Assembly: GCA_900317545.1 (NCBI GenBank)
Contig: ONHE01000091.1
Coordinates: 1 to 45,023 of the forward strand
Direction: 5' to 3'
DNA: 45,023 nucleotides
DNA from: an uncultured Prevotella sp.
GTDB lineage: Bacteria; Bacteroidota; Bacteroidia; Bacteroidales; Bacteroidaceae
Positions 18,358 to 27,415 of the stretch are shown here, piece by piece. The notes under the pieces were generated by a model. That model saw only the letters and a program-made list of their open reading frames with translations. It was not told the DNA's origin and did no database searches. The first letter of the stretch is position 1, and every line of letters starts with the position of its first letter. Made by a program: the position numbers and the translations under genes.

Positions 18358-19050
18358 TTATTCGTTGTCGTTGTGGCAGGTGCGGCATTTGGCCGCCACG
18401 CTGTAGCTGACCGTGACCAGGAACATGCTGTAGCAGTCGGTGTTCTTGAACAGTCCGCTACTGGCAACATGACGAGGATCGGCCACGCCATCGAGTTTGT
18501 CGCTCAACGAGAAGTGCATGGCCCACTCTGCTCCGATATTCATTCGGTCGCCCACTTTATATTTCACGCCGAGGCCCAAAGGCACGTTGGCGGTGAAAAC
18601 GGATGATGAGCCGCCGTCAGCATAGGTTCCTCCGATGCCTGCAAACACGAAAGGCGTGAGCCGCCGGGCCCCTCTGTAGTCGCGGCCGGTGCCATATGGC
18701 CAGAAGTTATACTCATAAGTGAGGCTGAGGTCTGCCAAGTTCCGGTCAAACGAATACAGCCTCTCTGGATCGTCGGGCAGATATCCCGACACGTCGGCGG
18801 CTTTTCCTTTGAGTTTGCCATAGCTGCCCATGAGCCTCAGTCCCATATATGGGTTGATGTTGTAGCGCGCCAAGAGCAACGCCGCGGGCTGCATGTTCTT
18901 CACGATGCTGCCGTTGAAGTCGCCTTCATAGCTCATCAGTCCTGCTCCGGCGCCTATTTCCATGCGGTATTCCAGATCGTCTTGGGCCATTGTGGAAATG
19001 GCCGTTAACATCAGGAGCATGGAGATGAACACCTTTCGCATCGTTGTCAT
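18358..19050 (-). CDS. DUF6089-type outer membrane beta-barrel protein
   Basis: A 230-residue protein. Its N-terminal signal peptide ends in STMA before Gln. The rest is alternating hydrophobic strands with glycines and aromatic residues, as in eight-strand barrels: YRMEIGAGAGLMSYEGDF, PYMGLRLMGSYGKLKG, LTPFVFAGIGGTYADGG, VPLGLGVKYKV, NIGAEWAMHFSLSD. It resembles the DUF6089 family, which in this phylum lies beside uppS and bamA. Its function is not known; by position it may serve outer-membrane assembly. It ends in a Cys/His-rich tail (CRTCHND) rather than the aromatic residue typical of barrels, which is odd. Confidence 0.85.
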   Translation of the reverse strand: MTTMRKVFISMLLMLTAISTMAQDDLEYRMEIGAGAGLMSYEGDFNGSIVKNMQPAALLLARYNINPYMGLRLMGSYGKLKGKAADVSGYLPDDPERLYSFDRNLADLSLTYEYNFWPYGTGRDYRGARRLTPFVFAGIGGTYADGGSSSVFTANVPLGLGVKYKVGDRMNIGAEWAMHFSLSDKLDGVADPRHVASSGLFKNTDCYSMFLVTVSYSVAAKCRTCHNDNE

Positions 19051-19071
19051 TTCAAATTGGACATGACCGTC

Positions 19072-20481
19072 TTATTCCGTGAAGACAGTATCTTCTTTTT
19101 TCCATCCCAGGTCCGTGAGCCGGCCTCGCCATAGCTGTCCTGTTCCGCCGGCGACGATCCAGATGAACTGCTGTCGGTCTACGGCCAGGGCGAAGCTTGT
19201 CTCCGAGGAGGCGAAACCTGCAGGGAGGACGTAGAGCGAGTCGTTGTGCCACGTGATGCCGCGGTCTATGCTGCGGTAGAACTGCGCGAATGCTTTCTCC
19301 TGACTGCCGCCCTGTCCGGCGCCGCCCATAGCGAGCAGGCCTCCATTGTAGGCAATGACTTTCAGATTAAGCAGATGCGGGGCTTGATGTTGGTTGTCTC
19401 CGGTGAATATATAGTGGCTCCATGGCTGATGCTCGGAGCCTTCGGCGTTCTCCTCCACTGTTCCCCAGACCATGGCTGCTGCATCTGTTGCTACAGTGCG
19501 ATTACCGATGAGGATCACCTGGTTGGTGTACTTGTTGGTCTTCGAAGGCAGATAGCAAAGGTTCAGGTCTGTGACCGGGAGCATCGATCGGTCGTCCAGC
19601 AACGTTTCATCCGTCCACTGTGTCCCGTCTGTGGATGTCTTCAGGCTGCCATCGGTGCCGTAAGCGTACATTCTGGAGTCCGTGGCACCCAAGAGCTGCT
19701 GCAGGCTGACGGTGCCGACTGCGGTCCAAGAGGCTGCGTCGGAAGAGCGCATCAGCTGCCCGTCCCGAAGCGTATAGAGCACGTTGCCCATGGCGATGAC
19801 ATTGCGGGAGACGTCGACCGGGAGGGCGATATTGGGACTGACTCGCGCGAAGGTGCCTGCCTTAGTCAGCGGACGGCTATAGATGCGCGCTTCGCCATTC
19901 AGGTTTCCAAAGACATAGAGCCGGTCTTCCGTGGCTAAGGCTTTCATGTCTGCCAGTGCCGCAAGGGTCTCGTCAGTGCCGAGATTGTCCCATCCGAAGA
20001 TGCCGCCTTGCTGCTGATGCACGTTGACGCGGATGGTATAGGTGCGTGAATAGTTGCCGGAATTGCTGTAGACGGTGAACTGCCGCGGCTGCGTGAAGTC
20101 GATCGAGTCTGCGTTGCTGTAGTACCGGAGCGAATCACTTGTGAGACTTTTGATCGTCACTGTGCCCGAATTCTTGCTTGATATGGTGCAGATCACCTTC
20201 GAGGCGTCCACTCCATAGGGCAGAGAGTCTGGATTATAGATCTCGCGTGTTGCCTGGTTGATATAGAAAGCGTAACCGCTACAGTCGACGGTGGTCTTGG
20301 ATGTGGTTGTCGTTTGATCCGAATTGGTTGTCACAACCTTCTGATTCAGCGTGCCTAACTTGAACGACGTGATTGCTGTATCATCATAATAGACCGTCGT
20401 GTCTTCTTCTGAGCTGAGGCAGGACGTGAGCGTGAGAAGCGCTGAAAACAGCATGAGGAAAGGTAACAACTTCCTTTTCAT
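19072..20481 (-). CDS. DUF6242-like lipoprotein with beta-propeller-like region
   Basis: A 469-residue predicted lipoprotein. The signal MKRKLLPFLMLFSALLTLTS precedes a lipobox Cys (LTSC), giving surface or periplasmic anchoring. An N-terminal domain (about 30-160) with repeated Ser/Thr-rich strands is followed by several BNR/Kelch-like segments with SSDAASW, STDGTQWTDE and SIDRGITWHNDSL, i.e. Ser-x-Asp-x-Gly/Ala-x-x-Trp blades. This matches the DUF6242 family, whose function is unknown. The ATG at 20481 is chosen as it begins the signal peptide. It heads the envelope cluster with a -7 box 27 bases upstream. Confidence 0.85.
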   Translation of the reverse strand: MKRKLLPFLMLFSALLTLTSCLSSEEDTTVYYDDTAITSFKLGTLNQKVVTTNSDQTTTTSKTTVDCSGYAFYINQATREIYNPDSLPYGVDASKVICTISSKNSGTVTIKSLTSDSLRYYSNADSIDFTQPRQFTVYSNSGNYSRTYTIRVNVHQQQGGIFGWDNLGTDETLAALADMKALATEDRLYVFGNLNGEARIYSRPLTKAGTFARVSPNIALPVDVSRNVIAMGNVLYTLRDGQLMRSSDAASWTAVGTVSLQQLLGATDSRMYAYGTDGSLKTSTDGTQWTDETLLDDRSMLPVTDLNLCYLPSKTNKYTNQVILIGNRTVATDAAAMVWGTVEENAEGSEHQPWSHYIFTGDNQHQAPHLLNLKVIAYNGGLLAMGGAGQGGSQEKAFAQFYRSIDRGITWHNDSLYVLPAGFASSETSFALAVDRQQFIWIVAGGTGQLWRGRLTDLGWKKEDTVFTE

Positions 20482-20507
20482 TAAAACTGCGTTTATTGTT
20501 TTTAGCT

Positions 20508-20516
20508 GCAAATTTA
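20508..20516 (-). promoter_or_regulatory. Promoter -7 box of the DUF6242-to-permease cluster
   Basis: Minus strand TAAATTTGC, an exact fit to TAnnTTTGC, 27 bases upstream of the DUF6242 ATG. A TTTG occurs 12 bases further upstream, too close for a normal -33. Confidence 0.65.
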
Positions 20517-20611
20517 GTCAGAATTCCTCAAATAGCCGACTTTTTTACAACTTTATTAGGTTAAATATTGATTATTCGGATATTTTTTAAGTTTGTTTAG
20601 GGATTGTCTTG

Positions 20612-20648
20612 ACAAAAGAAGACTGCGCGGATCGGCCGCGCAGTCTTC
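20612..20648 (-). terminator. Strong terminator after the 33-codon gene
   Basis: A perfect 13-bp stem (20618-20630 with 20636-20648, 5-base loop) followed on the minus strand by TTTTGTC. It starts eight bases after the stop of the small gene, so that gene is a stand-alone unit. Confidence 0.85.
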
Positions 20649-20656
20649 CATCTTGT

Positions 20657-20758
20657 CTAATCCTGATGTATGTTGGTGTGTACCAATGTGATAATACTGA
20701 ATATGGTCATCATCAGTACACCGCCTACCATTACGATAGTTTCTAAATCCAGTAACAT
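20657..20758 (-). CDS. Small single-span membrane peptide, 33 residues
   Basis: This gene is not recognised. An ATG-to-TAG frame encodes a 33-residue peptide with a short acidic start (MLLDLET), one hydrophobic helix (about residues 8-26, rich in Ile, Val, Met, Gly) and a polar tail (HTNIHQD). Four signals suggest it is real. A strong Shine-Dalgarno AGAGGTAG sits just before the ATG, rare in this window. An exact -7 box (TAACTTTGC) lies 76 bases upstream. A terminator follows eight bases after the stop. An FNR/CRP-like palindrome lies about 70 bases before the -7 box. The leader begins with a CGCATTT/AAATGCG hairpin. It could be a small subunit or regulator of a membrane complex; its function is unknown. 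Confidence 0.7.
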   Translation of the reverse strand: MLLDLETIVMVGGVLMMTIFSIITLVHTNIHQD

Positions 20759-20833
20759 CTTTCTACCTCTAAAAAACCAGTCGTAAACCTATTTGAAATA
20801 AATAAAACTAACTCGCATTTTTCCAAATGCGCT

Positions 20834-20842
20834 GCAAAGTTA
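20834..20842 (-). promoter_or_regulatory. Promoter -7 box of the 33-codon gene
   Basis: Minus strand TAACTTTGC, identical to the pckA -7 box. The predicted start is followed at once by a 7-bp hairpin (CGCATTT, GGAA loop, AAATGCG, about 20816-20833). No TTTG is at -33, consistent with activator dependence. Confidence 0.7.
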
Positions 20843-20903
20843 GGCGAATGGCGGCAATTCGGGATGGTGCACCATCCACTATTTCACGAATCATGTCGTT
20901 TAA

Positions 20904-20917
20904 TTGACATAGATCAA
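20904..20917. promoter_or_regulatory. FNR/CRP-type operator candidate
   Basis: The sequence TTGACATAGATCAA fits the FNR consensus TTGATnnnnATCAA with one mismatch. Its centre lies about 80 bases upstream of the predicted start of the 33-codon gene, a position used by class I activators of this family. The only other nearby gene, pckA, ends here, so the small gene is the probable target. Confidence 0.55.
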
Positions 20918-21010
20918 CGCGTCTGCAGGCGAAACGATTTCGAGCGAGCTCCACGCATCTCCGCAGCCGGATCATGCGGGGTCCGGACAAAACCGGGCAG
21001 CCCTGCGGGC

Positions 21011-21045
21011 AAAAAAGAAGTCCGCTCCTTAGGGGAAGCGGACTT
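21011..21045 (-). terminator. Intrinsic terminator after pckA
   Basis: Minus strand: perfect stem AAGTCCGCT/AGCGGACTT (21018-21026 with 21037-21045) followed by CTTTTTTG, about 45 bases after the pckA stop. Confidence 0.88.
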
Positions 21046-21090
21046 GATATGACGGGCTGCGGACCTTGATCCGTCTTAGCCGTTCGATGT

Positions 21091-22704
21091 TTAGAGTTGA
21101 GGACCAGCTGCAACCAATGCCTTGCCGGCCTCGTTTCCTTCGTACTTCTTGAAGTTCTTAATGAAGCGTGCAGCGAGATCGCGGGCCTTCTCGTCCCACT
21201 GTGCAGCGTCAGCGTAGGTGTCACGCGGATCGAGGATATGGGTGTCTACGCCTTCGAGCTGTGTCGGAACAGAGAAGTTGAAGTATGGGATCGTCTTGGT
21301 CGGAGCGTTGTTGATGGCACCGCTCAGGATGCCGTCGATGATGCCGCGGGTGTCGCGGATCGAAATGCGCTTGCCTGTTCCGTTCCAGCCGGTGTTGACG
21401 AGATAAGCCTTTGCACCGTTCTTCTCCATCTTCTTGACCAGCTCTTCAGCATACTTGGTCGGATGGAGTTCGAGGAACGCCTGACCGAAGCAAGCTGAGA
21501 ATGTCGGTGTCGGCTCGGTGATGCCGCGCTCTGTTCCGGCCAGCTTGGCGGTGAAACCAGAGAGGAAATAGTACTTGGTCTGCTCGGGAGTCAGGATCGA
21601 TACCGGTGGCAGAACGCCGAAGGCATCAGCCGACAGGAAGATTACCTGCTTGGCAGCGGGACCGGAAGAGACCGGGCGAACGATGTTCTTGATGTGGTTG
21701 ATAGGATAGGACACGCGCGTATTCTCCGTAACGCTCTTGTCTGCGAAATCGATCTTGCCGTTCTCATCGACGGTAACGTTCTCCAAAAGGGCGTCGCGAC
21801 GGATCGCATTGTAGATATCAGGCTCTGACTCCTTGTCGAGGTTGATCACCTTGGCATAGCATCCGCCTTCGAAGTTGAACACACCGTTGTCATCCCAACC
21901 GTGCTCATCGTCACCGATGAGGAGACGATTCGGGTCTGTAGACAGTGTGGTCTTGCCCGTGCCGGACAGTCCGAAGAAGATCGCCGTGTTCTCTCCGTCG
22001 AGGTCAGTGTTGGCAGAGCAGTGCATCGAAGCGATGCCCTTCAGAGGCAGGAAGTAGTTCATCATGGAGAACATGCCCTTCTTCATCTCGCCGCCATACC
22101 ATGTATTGATGATAACCTGCTCCTTTGTGGTCACGTTGAAGACAACAGCAGTCTCTGAGTTCAGACCCAGTTCCTTGTAGTTCTCCACCTTTGCCTTGGA
22201 AGCGTTGTAGACAACGAAGTCCGGCTCTTGATCCAGCTCTTCCTGGCAGGTCGGCTTGATGAACATGTTGGACACGAAGTGTGCCTGCCATGCTACTTCC
22301 ATGATGAAGCGGATCTTCATGCGCGTGTCCTTGTTGGCACCGCAGAAACCGTCAACGACAAACAGACGCTTGTTGGAGAGTTCCTTCTTTGCGAGATCGC
22401 TCACAGCAGCCCAAGTCTCTTTGGAAGCCTTCTTGTTGTCATTCTTATATTCGTCGGATGTCCACCAAACGGTGTCATGTGAGTTCTCATCATCAACGAT
22501 GAACTTATCCTTTGGAGAGCGTCCCGTATAGATACCGGTCATTACATTAACCGCGCCGAGTTCCGTCAACTGGCCTTTCTCGAAACCTTCGAGGCCAGCC
22601 TTAGTCTCCTCTTCGAAGAGCATCTCATAGGAGGGATTGTAAACTACTTCTGTAGTACCGGTGATGCCGTACTTTTCCAGAACTTTCTTATCAAAACTTG
22701 CCAT
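21091..22704 (-). CDS. pckA: Phosphoenolpyruvate carboxykinase (ATP)
   Basis: A 537-residue ATP-dependent PEPCK. The P-loop GLSGTGKTT is at residues 245-253 and the kinase-2/metal motif LIGDDEHGW at 262-270. HCSAN precedes the P-loop. The RSPKDKF loop near 62-68 and [17 protein letters not shown] near 425-441 are also typical. In succinate-producing Bacteroidota the enzyme usually runs toward oxaloacetate, fixing CO2 and gaining ATP in fermentation. It is a single-gene unit with its own consensus promoter and terminator. Length and motifs are normal. Confidence 0.98.
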   Translation of the reverse strand: MASFDKKVLEKYGITGTTEVVYNPSYEMLFEEETKAGLEGFEKGQLTELGAVNVMTGIYTGRSPKDKFIVDDENSHDTVWWTSDEYKNDNKKASKETWAAVSDLAKKELSNKRLFVVDGFCGANKDTRMKIRFIMEVAWQAHFVSNMFIKPTCQEELDQEPDFVVYNASKAKVENYKELGLNSETAVVFNVTTKEQVIINTWYGGEMKKGMFSMMNYFLPLKGIASMHCSANTDLDGENTAIFFGLSGTGKTTLSTDPNRLLIGDDEHGWDDNGVFNFEGGCYAKVINLDKESEPDIYNAIRRDALLENVTVDENGKIDFADKSVTENTRVSYPINHIKNIVRPVSSGPAAKQVIFLSADAFGVLPPVSILTPEQTKYYFLSGFTAKLAGTERGITEPTPTFSACFGQAFLELHPTKYAEELVKKMEKNGAKAYLVNTGWNGTGKRISIRDTRGIIDGILSGAINNAPTKTIPYFNFSVPTQLEGVDTHILDPRDTYADAAQWDEKARDLAARFIKNFKKYEGNEAGKALVAAGPQL

Positions 22705-22764
22705 GTTGTAAAATATATTTAGTTATGGATAATCTTAAATAAATCCTTTTGCCTTAAACCGACG

Positions 22765-22796
22765 GCAAAGTTACGGAAAAAGTGTCGAGTAGCCAA
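22765..22796 (-). promoter_or_regulatory. Promoter of pckA
   Basis: Minus strand: TTGG near -33 (22793-22796), 19-20 base spacer, -7 TAACTTTGC (22765-22773). The leader to the ATG is about 55 bases and AT-rich with no strong hairpin. Confidence 0.75.
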
Positions 22797-22886
22797 CGTA
22801 ATGGACTTAAAAATCTGTGCCATAATTCCTTTTTAGGTTAAAGAATTTAAAAAAAAATCGGGCAGAAACCTATTTGCAATTCGGAG

Positions 22887-22920
22887 TTTGCAAAAAATGG
22901 ATGGTTTTTACTACCTTTGC
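22887..22920 (+). promoter_or_regulatory. Promoter of upp
   Basis: Plus strand: -33 TTTG (22887-22890), 21-base spacer, -7 TACCTTTGC (22912-22920). Predicted transcription starts only a few bases before the ATG at 22934, so the mRNA is nearly leaderless. Confidence 0.82.
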
Positions 22921-22933
22921 AAAAAATCTGGAC

Positions 22934-23593
22934 ATGAAGATCATCAACCTTAGCGAAACCAACTCGATTATCAACCAATATCTTGCCGAAATCAGGGACA
23001 AGGAGTATCAGACCAACCGACTGCTTTTCCGCAACAACATTCTGCGTATCGGGGAGTATGAAGCCTTTGAAATCTCAAAGACTTTAGACTATGAGTGCCG
23101 CGACGTGGAGACACCTTTAGGCGTCGCGCAGGTCAATGTGCCGACTGACAAGATCGTCTTAGCGACCATCTTCCGGGCAGGGTTGCCGTTCCACAACGGT
23201 TTTCTCAACATCTTTGACCATGCAGGAAACGCCTTCGTATCAGCTTATCGCGAGTACACCGATGCCGAGCACACCCACGTGGGCATCCATGTGGAGTACT
23301 TGGCCACGCCGAGCATCGAGGGCAAAAACCTCATCATCGCCGATCCGATGCTTGCCACGGGAGGCAGCATGGAGCTGGGTTACAAGGCCTTCCTCACCAA
23401 GGGCACGCCCAAGCAGATCCATGTGGCCTGCGTGATCGCCACACCCGAAGGCATCGAACACATTCAGAAAACCTTCCCCGACGACAAGACGATCGTCTGG
23501 TGTGCCGCCATCGACCCCGGCATGAACGAGCACAAGTACATCGTACCAGGCTTCGGCGATGCCGGAGACCTCTGCTACGGCGAGAAGCTCTGA
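22934..23593 (+). CDS. upp: Uracil phosphoribosyltransferase
   Basis: A 219-residue type I phosphoribosyltransferase, salvaging uracil to UMP with PRPP. The PRPP loop ADPMLATGGS is at 136-145. FRAGLPFHNGF is near 80-90, and the C-terminal GFGDAGDLCYG is the uracil-binding signature. The open frame begins 20 codons upstream, but that stretch contains the promoter, so the ATG at 22934 is used. It diverges from pckA and runs toward repeat block C. The N-terminus is slightly divergent from Gram-positive Upp but typical of this phylum. Confidence 0.96.
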   Translation: MKIINLSETNSIINQYLAEIRDKEYQTNRLLFRNNILRIGEYEAFEISKTLDYECRDVETPLGVAQVNVPTDKIVLATIFRAGLPFHNGFLNIFDHAGNAFVSAYREYTDAEHTHVGIHVEYLATPSIEGKNLIIADPMLATGGSMELGYKAFLTKGTPKQIHVACVIATPEGIEHIQKTFPDDKTIVWCAAIDPGMNEHKYIVPGFGDAGDLCYGEKL

Positions 23594-23756
23594 CCATAAC
23601 GGGCCTGCCGGCGCGTCATCCCAGGTCATTCACTTTACGACAAGCGCATCGTCCTTTTCCCTGTCGCCGCCCCACGGCCCACCGCTTCCTTCAAGCGAAT
23701 CCATCCTAAGTGCGACGGACGGAGACCGCTTTTTCCTTCCATATTTTAAAACTCCC

Positions 23757-24246
23757 TTATAATCAAACACTTACGCCGCCCTTCGCGGAGCTATCCTCCG
23801 GGCCGTCCAAAGCATAGCTCCGGGCAGCCTAAAGCTATGCTCCGGGCTGCCCGGAGCATAGCTCTGCGCGACGCATCAGATTCATCCGTGAAATCCGCAT
23901 GATTTTCAGGTACCGTTGACATGAATTTTATGGATATTGAGGATGATCATCACACGGCCCTTGACCGAATCATTTTGCGGCCGTGAGTCTGCCGTAGGGG
24001 CGGATCAGCGTATCCGCCCACAAGAGGCGAAACATCCAACATCAATCGTTGATCCGCACCCATCGCCATTCCATTCCCACCGTAGGGGCGGATCTGCGTA
24101 TCCGCCCGCAAGGGGCGAATGCAACCGGAAAACAGCACTTTGATCATGAATGTCGGTTGCGGATGGCAAAATGCGGACGGGCGTTCGTACCATGTTCTTA
24201 TTCCATCGGATTGATTGCGGGCGGATACGCAGATCCGCCCCTACGG
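23757..24246. repeat. Composite intergenic repeat block C with a 167-base inverted-repeat element
   Basis: This fills most of the 860-base gap between convergent upp and korB. In plus order: inverted linker (about 23757-23790), hairpin array (about 23790-23866) with a perfect 14-bp stem (23833-23846 with 23850-23863), the inverted TTCATCCGTGAAATCC block (about 23867-23990), a half element (23992-24024), then a 167-base element at 24080-24246 with perfect 32-base terminal inverted repeats (24080-24111 with 24215-24246). The array, block and linker match block A in reverse. The element lies on the other side of the array compared with A. Nothing gene-like was found in the remaining flanks (23594-23756 and 24247-24454). 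Confidence 0.85.
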
Positions 24247-24454
24247 CTGTCAGGTGTCTATAGCGTCTGCCCTCCTCCACTCGGAAGAGCTAATGGCGGC
24301 GCTTGCGGACGGGCACAAGGTCTGCACGCTATGCGCCGGAAGCGCAAGGGGGTGACAGGGAAACGCGGGGTGAGGGAATCGGAAAGGGCGCTCCGGATGA
24401 TCCTTGAGCGCCCTTTCATGTGTGCGGAGCCGCCTGACGACGGTGGTTTCCGGG

Positions 24455-25465
24455 TTATTTCACTTCCCAGATGTCGTTGGTTTCGAGCAGTTCGGCAAAG
24501 TTATGGTAGGCCTTCTTGCCCTTCACTTCTTCGATCTGTGCATTGACCGCCTCGTCGTAAGTAGGCGCGTCGACGTCGCGGATGACGCCTAAGGCGACGG
24601 GGAATCCATGCTCATTGTCCATCATGGCGAGCTTGAGCTGCAGCGTGTCGTCCTCGCAATGGCTGTCATGTACGAGGATATCGTTGATGGTTACACCGTT
24701 TTCGCCGATTTTGACGACCTTCAGTCCGAAGCCTTCCTGCATGAGTCCATACTCGTCATGCTCACCGAAGACCAGCGGTTTGCCGTCTTCGACATAGATG
24801 GCGTTCTTCTTCCGGCCTTCCTTTGTATAGATAGGTTCATAGCATCCGTTGTTGAAGATGACGCAGTTCTGCAACACTTCGCATACGGCGGCGCCCTTGT
24901 GCATGTGCGTCCGCTTGAGCATCTCGACGGTGTGTGGACCGTCCGTGGCCACGGTACGTGCGAAGAAATGGCCGCGGGCACCAAAGCAGAGTTCGGCAGG
25001 GCGGAACGGATCTTCAACCGTACCATAGGGGCTTGACTTCGACACGAATCCGCGCGGGCTCGTGGGCGAATACTGTCCCTTGGTCAGTCCGTAGATCCGG
25101 TTGTTGAGCAAGATCATGTTCAAGTTGACATTCCGCCGCATAGCATGTATGAAGTGGTTGCCTCCGATAGCCAGTCCGTCACCGTCTCCGCTGATCTGCC
25201 ATACGGCCAGTTCGGGGTTGACCACCTTTACGCCTGTAGCAACTGCGGCTGCGCGGCCATGAATGGTCTGCATGGCGTAGGTGTTGACATAGTAGGGAAG
25301 GCGGCTGGAGCAGCCGATACCGCTGATCACTGCAGTCTCGTAGGGCGGGATCCCCAATTCAGCCATTGCCTTATGCAGGCTGGCCAGAAAGAAGTGATCA
25401 CCACAACCGGGACACCATCTGGGCTGTCCCTTCTTGAAATCTTTTGCTGTATATTGGTTTGGCAT
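24455..25465 (-). CDS. korB: 2-oxoglutarate (2-oxoacid):ferredoxin oxidoreductase, beta subunit
   Basis: A 336-residue TPP-binding beta subunit. Cys18 and Cys21 (RWCPGCGDH), Cys52 (GIGCSSR) and a Cys in ELCFGARG could hold a 4Fe-4S cluster. GDGDG at 93-97 with LLNNRIYGLTKGQYSPTS gives the TPP/Mg motif. With KorA it decarboxylates 2-oxoglutarate to succinyl-CoA while reducing ferredoxin, or runs in reverse under anaerobic conditions. It follows korA by 15 bases. The substrate (2-oxoglutarate rather than pyruvate or branched-chain acids) is inferred from the two-subunit layout and KorB-like sequence. No ferredoxin gene accompanies it. Confidence 0.9.
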   Translation of the reverse strand: MPNQYTAKDFKKGQPRWCPGCGDHFFLASLHKAMAELGIPPYETAVISGIGCSSRLPYYVNTYAMQTIHGRAAAVATGVKVVNPELAVWQISGDGDGLAIGGNHFIHAMRRNVNLNMILLNNRIYGLTKGQYSPTSPRGFVSKSSPYGTVEDPFRPAELCFGARGHFFARTVATDGPHTVEMLKRTHMHKGAAVCEVLQNCVIFNNGCYEPIYTKEGRKKNAIYVEDGKPLVFGEHDEYGLMQEGFGLKVVKIGENGVTINDILVHDSHCEDDTLQLKLAMMDNEHGFPVALGVIRDVDAPTYDEAVNAQIEEVKGKKAYHNFAELLETNDIWEVK

Positions 25466-25480
25466 GATTGTTTTCTCCTG

Positions 25481-27376
25481 TTAAAGCTGAATGATGTTGT
25501 CTTCAAAGGTCTTTCCGGTCATGTTGGGAGATTCGATGATTTTCTCGAATTCGCGTACCAACTCACTGACAACGAATGGCTGTCCCTTGACCTGATTGAA
25601 CTGATAGGGTGCGAAGTTGTTGATTCGGATGCGGAGCAAGGCGGCCAGTTGTCCGAGGTTTTGCTCTGCCACTACCACCTTTTTATATTTCATCAGCACG
25701 TCGGGCGTGTTTTTGGGCAGCGGATTGATATACTTGAACTGGGCCAAAGCGACCTTGTGCCCGCGTTTCCGCAGCTCTTCCATGGCCGTATAGAGATGTC
25801 CATAGGTGCTCCCGAAGCCCACGATGAGCAGTTCGGCATCGTCTTTGTCGCCCTGAACTTCCTGATCAGGCACCTTGATGCCGGCCACTTTCTCAAACCG
25901 GAGGTGGTCCATGAGGTCATGATTTTCAGGCTCTGTCGAGATGGCACCCGTCTCGCCGTCCTTCTCCAGTCCACCCAAGATATGCTGGTAGCCCTCTTGT
26001 CCGGGGATCGCCCAATAGCGGACATGGGTCTTCGGATCACGCCCGTAAGGCGTATATTTATACTTCTGGGCAGGCGTCACATAGTGGGGTCGGATCGCAG
26101 GCATCTCGCTGATCTCCGGAAGTCGCCATGCGGCTGATCCATTGGCAATAAACGCGTCGGTCAGCAGGATGACGGGGGTGAGATATTCCAGTGCGATCTT
26201 CGACGCCATGTATGCGGCATCGAAGCAGTCGGTCGGGCTGAGGGCGGCAATGATGGGCATCGGGCTTTCGCCGTTGCGGCCGTAGAGCGCCTGCAGGAGG
26301 TCCGTCTGCTCGCTCTTGGTGGGCAGTCCGGTGGACGGTCCGCCGCGCTGCACGTCGATGACGACAAGCGGCAGTTCGTCAATGACGGCTAAGTTCATGG
26401 CCTCAGATTTCAGGCAGATGCCCGGTCCTGATGTCGAAGTGGCGGCCAAAGCACCCGCGAAAGAGGCGCCGACGGCACTTGCGCAGCCGGAGATCTCATC
26501 CTCACACTGGGCCGTGATGACCCCCAGAGACTTGTGCTTGGACAGTTCGTGCAGGATATCGGTGGCCGGCGTGATGGGATAAGAGCCGAGATAGAGCTTC
26601 AGTCCGGCCCGCTCGGCAGCGGCGATGAGGCCGTATGCGGTTGCCTTATTGCCCGTGATGTCCATGTATCGACCCGGTTCTTTCACGCGGGAGTCAATCC
26701 GATAAGTAGACGGAACGCTGGCGTGGACATTGTGTCCGTAGTCATAACCGGCGTTGACCACCATGATATTGTTTTCTGCCAGCTGCGGCTTCTTGGCAAA
26801 CTTCTCTCGCAAGAAGTTTTCAACAAGTGACAGTTCACGGTTGAAAAGCCAGCATACGAGGCCTAAGGCAAACATGTTGCGGCACTTGAGGATAGATTTG
26901 TTGTCAAGTCCCGACTCCTTCAGGCAATCCTTGACCATCCTCGTGATCGGACAGGCGATAACTCTGTCGGGGTCGATACCCATCTCCCGCAGATAGTCAT
27001 CAGAGCTGAATTCGGCCCGCTTGAGATCTGAGGAGCCGAAGCTGTCAGTGTCAATGATGATCGTAGCCTGCGGTTTAGCAAACTTGTACTGCGTTTTAAG
27101 GGCTGCGGCATTCATTGCCACGAGCACGTCACACTGATCGCCGGGCGTGTAGACACGGCCTGCGCCGATGTGAACCTGATAACCAGAAACACCAGTAAGT
27201 GATCCTTGCGGAGCACGGATGTCCGCAGGATAGTCCGGAAATGTTGAAATACCGTTTCCTACTGTTGCCGAAACGGTAGAAAAGATCGTACCGGCGAGTT
27301 GCATTCCATCGCCGGAATCACCCGAGAAACGAACCACGACCTGATCCAGTTCCTTCACTTCTAATTCTTCTGCCAT
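25481..27376 (-). CDS. korA: 2-oxoglutarate (2-oxoacid):ferredoxin oxidoreductase, fused gamma-alpha subunit
   Basis: A 631-residue protein joining the gamma domain (about 1-190: VVRFSGDSGDGMQLAGTIFS, GVSGYQVHIGAG) to the alpha domain (about 215-600: GNKATAYGLIAAAERAGLK, YPITPATDILHELSKH, QCEDEISGCASAVGASFAGA, TSGPGICLKSEAMNLA, QRGGPSTGLPTKSEQTDLL). This fusion is normal for KorA of this phylum. The alpha domain holds the 2-oxoacid and CoA sites and pairs with KorB. The promoter lies 40 bases upstream. Confidence 0.93.
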   Translation of the reverse strand: MAEELEVKELDQVVVRFSGDSGDGMQLAGTIFSTVSATVGNGISTFPDYPADIRAPQGSLTGVSGYQVHIGAGRVYTPGDQCDVLVAMNAAALKTQYKFAKPQATIIIDTDSFGSSDLKRAEFSSDDYLREMGIDPDRVIACPITRMVKDCLKESGLDNKSILKCRNMFALGLVCWLFNRELSLVENFLREKFAKKPQLAENNIMVVNAGYDYGHNVHASVPSTYRIDSRVKEPGRYMDITGNKATAYGLIAAAERAGLKLYLGSYPITPATDILHELSKHKSLGVITAQCEDEISGCASAVGASFAGALAATSTSGPGICLKSEAMNLAVIDELPLVVIDVQRGGPSTGLPTKSEQTDLLQALYGRNGESPMPIIAALSPTDCFDAAYMASKIALEYLTPVILLTDAFIANGSAAWRLPEISEMPAIRPHYVTPAQKYKYTPYGRDPKTHVRYWAIPGQEGYQHILGGLEKDGETGAISTEPENHDLMDHLRFEKVAGIKVPDQEVQGDKDDAELLIVGFGSTYGHLYTAMEELRKRGHKVALAQFKYINPLPKNTPDVLMKYKKVVVAEQNLGQLAALLRIRINNFAPYQFNQVKGQPFVVSELVREFEKIIESPNMTGKTFEDNIIQL

Positions 27377-27415
27377 AAAATTTGGACGCTTTGAAAGATT
27401 TTTAAGTTAACGACT

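Noticed and set aside
24247..24454. Ferredoxin or extra Kor subunit gene after korB
   Set aside because: No frame with Cys clusters or family motifs is found before the repeat block.
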